Below, piece after piece: positions 62,654 to 64,000 of a DNA stretch of 64,000 bases (the first letter of the stretch is position 1; each line of letters opens with the position of its first letter). The DNA is taken from assembly GCF_033115175.1 (NCBI RefSeq), contig NC_084831.1:41944002-42008001 (forward strand), written 5' to 3'. The notes beneath the pieces were generated by a model. That model worked only from the letters and a program-made list of their open reading frames with translations, searched no databases and had not been told where the DNA came from. The DNA is from Lepus europaeus (lineage: Eukaryota > Chordata > Mammalia > Lagomorpha > Leporidae). Position numbers and translations under genes: made by a program.

Positions 62654-62926
62654 TCTTCCTTTTGCCATTGGTTCACCCTCCAATGGCCGCTGCGGCCGGT
62701 GCACCGCGCTGATCTGAAGGCAGGAGCCAGGTGCTTCTCCTGGTCTCCCATGGGGTGCAGGGCCCAAGCACTTGGGCCATCCTCCACTGCCTTCCCGGGC
62801 CATAGCAGAGAGCTGGACTGGAAGAGGGGCAACTGGGACAGAATCCGGCGCCCCGACCGGGACTAGAACCCGGTGTGCCGGCACCGCTAGGCGGAGGATT
62901 AGCCTGTTGAGCCACAGCGCCGGCCT
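62539..62926 (-). mobile_element. Young CSINE with long T/G-interrupted tail
   Basis: GACAGGCAGAGTGGACAGTGAG to CCACAGCGCCGGCC. Target-site duplication TAGAATATAGTATT on both sides. Confidence 0.95.
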
Positions 62927-63317
62927 AGAATATAGTATTGAACAAGACACTGTCTTTGTCTTCAATGAGTGCAGTATAGGACAGAAGTCAGACGAGAAAA
63001 TGGCACTCCACAACTGAAAGCAGTAAGGAGCTATGAGAGGGGAGCACAAGGACACTAAATGCCCAACTTGGTCTTAGGTTGGTGATGAGCTTCATGCTTC
63101 TCTTTCCTCCCACCTCATTCTAATAGGTACAACTATTTTCTATAATCCAGCCATTTTACTAATACTTTTATGTAAAATAAACCAGTATTAGTATGACACA
63201 CATACTACTGTGTGTCAGGCTCTATGTAAAGAAACAATTAGATAAATTACATAAAATCTCAAATAACTTCAAACTTAATGTGTATAATTCTTAAAATCTA
63301 AAACAATATATATCTTG

Positions 63318-63655
63318 GCCGGCGCCACATTCACTAGGCTAATCCTCCGCCTGCGGTGCCAGCACACCAGGTTCTAGTCCCGGTTGGGGCACCGGATTCT
63401 GTCCCGGATGCCCCTCTTCCAGGCCAGCTCTCTGCGGTGGCCTGGGAGTTCAGTGGAGGATGGCCCAAGTCCTTGGGCCCTGCACCGGCATGGGAGACCA
63501 GGAGAAGCACCTGGCTCCTGGTTTCGGATCAGCGTGGTGTGCCGGCCGCAGCGCACTGGCTGTGGCAGCCATTGGAAGGTGAACCAATGGTAAAGGAAGA
63601 CCTTTCTCCCTGTCTCTCTCTCCCACTATCCACTCTGTCAAAAAAAAAAAAAAAA
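63318..63655 (+). mobile_element. Young CSINE
   Basis: GGCCGGCGCCACATTCACTAGG head, A18 tail. Target-site duplication TAAAACAATATATATCTT on both sides. Confidence 0.95.
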
Positions 63656-63744
63656 AATTAAAACAATATATATCTTATCTTCGCTTTGCGACTATGTAAA
63701 CCTGAGCCAACCATTTCTACTTCTGGTATCTGGTTTTCCTAAGC

Positions 63745-63830
63745 TTTGGGTAAGTTATTTTTCTGTTTCTGCATCTCGGTTTTGTCATCTACAAAACAAG
63801 GGCCTTTTCAAGCTCTTACAGTTTAAAATT
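63745..63830 (-). mobile_element. MIR fragment
   Basis: GGGTAAGTTATTTTTCTG..CATCTCGGTTTTGTCATCTAC in MIR minus order. Confidence 0.6.
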
Positions 63831-64000
63831 CATGTATGAAAAGGGCCTGTTCATGCAAGGTTTACACAAAGCCAACTAAAGGAAAGAAGGTGAAATGAAT
63901 TTAGACATAGAAAATGAATCTACAGGATTTGGGATGCAACCATAAACATTAAGCCTTGAGGTCTTGGCTCTGGGTGAAGAGTAGGGTGTGGCCTGGGTGA

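Larger units (their letters stand above)
44922..64000 (-). other. FAF1: Last intron of FAF1 (continues beyond the window)
   Basis: Everything above the terminal acceptor is inferred to be FAF1 intron, since no further exon was recognised up to 64000 and FAF1 has very large introns. It carries CSINEs in both orientations, a truncated minus-strand L1 (53577-54130) and many ancient MIR fragments, listed separately. No other gene was found inside it. Confidence 0.8.

Overview
This is mammalian nuclear DNA, almost certainly from a lagomorph and most likely rabbit (Oryctolagus cuniculus). The evidence is roughly forty tRNA-derived SINEs with the rabbit CSINE consensus (GGGGCCRGCGCTGTGGC.. head, CTCTCT stretch, AAATAAATAAATC tail), plus a younger form (GGCCGGCGCCGTGGCTCA.. 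head, CTGTC-polyA tail). There are no operons, CRISPR arrays, insertion sequences or prokaryotic genes.

Two protein-coding genes are supported, both on the minus strand. DMRTA2 (DMRT5) is at about 21.45-27.3 kb: a coding exon with the DM zinc-binding domain (24862-25420), an intron, and a terminal coding exon with the DMA domain and C-terminus (22539-23612), then a 3' UTR of about 1.1 kb. The last coding exon of FAF1 is at 44838-44921. It encodes the final 27 residues, and the rest of the window to 64000 is its last intron. This order (DMRTA2, then the 3' end of FAF1, same strand, about 17 kb apart) matches human 1p32.3 as I recall it.

Layout: 1-17.5 kb is repeat-packed intergenic DNA downstream of DMRTA2 (3' end of an endogenous retrovirus, L1 fragments in the plus orientation, an MLT1-like LTR, dense and often nested CSINEs). 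From 17.5 to 36.0 kb there is no CSINE at all. This GC- and CpG-rich island holds DMRTA2, its promoter region and two AT-rich homeodomain-motif clusters that look like conserved regulatory elements. At 32.1-33.3 kb lies an old L1. From 36 to 44.3 kb there is intergenic DNA with MIR and CSINE copies, and from 44.9 to 64 kb FAF1 intronic DNA with many MIR fragments and CSINEs.

The DMRTA2 reading frame is broken as given. Four separate shifts, each +1 modulo 3 (three near single-base GC-run insertions in the first coding exon and one 7-bp tandem duplication in the terminal exon), put the DM domain and C-terminus out of frame with the ATG although the encoded residues are otherwise well conserved. 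I regard consensus or sequencing error as the most likely cause. I found no undescribed multi-gene system. The observations most worth a second look are the DMRTA2 frame disruptions, the SINE-free island with its ATTA clusters, a (TG)n(T)n tract at the FAF1 terminal splice acceptor, and a CSINE that appears to have carried 3' flanking DNA with it.
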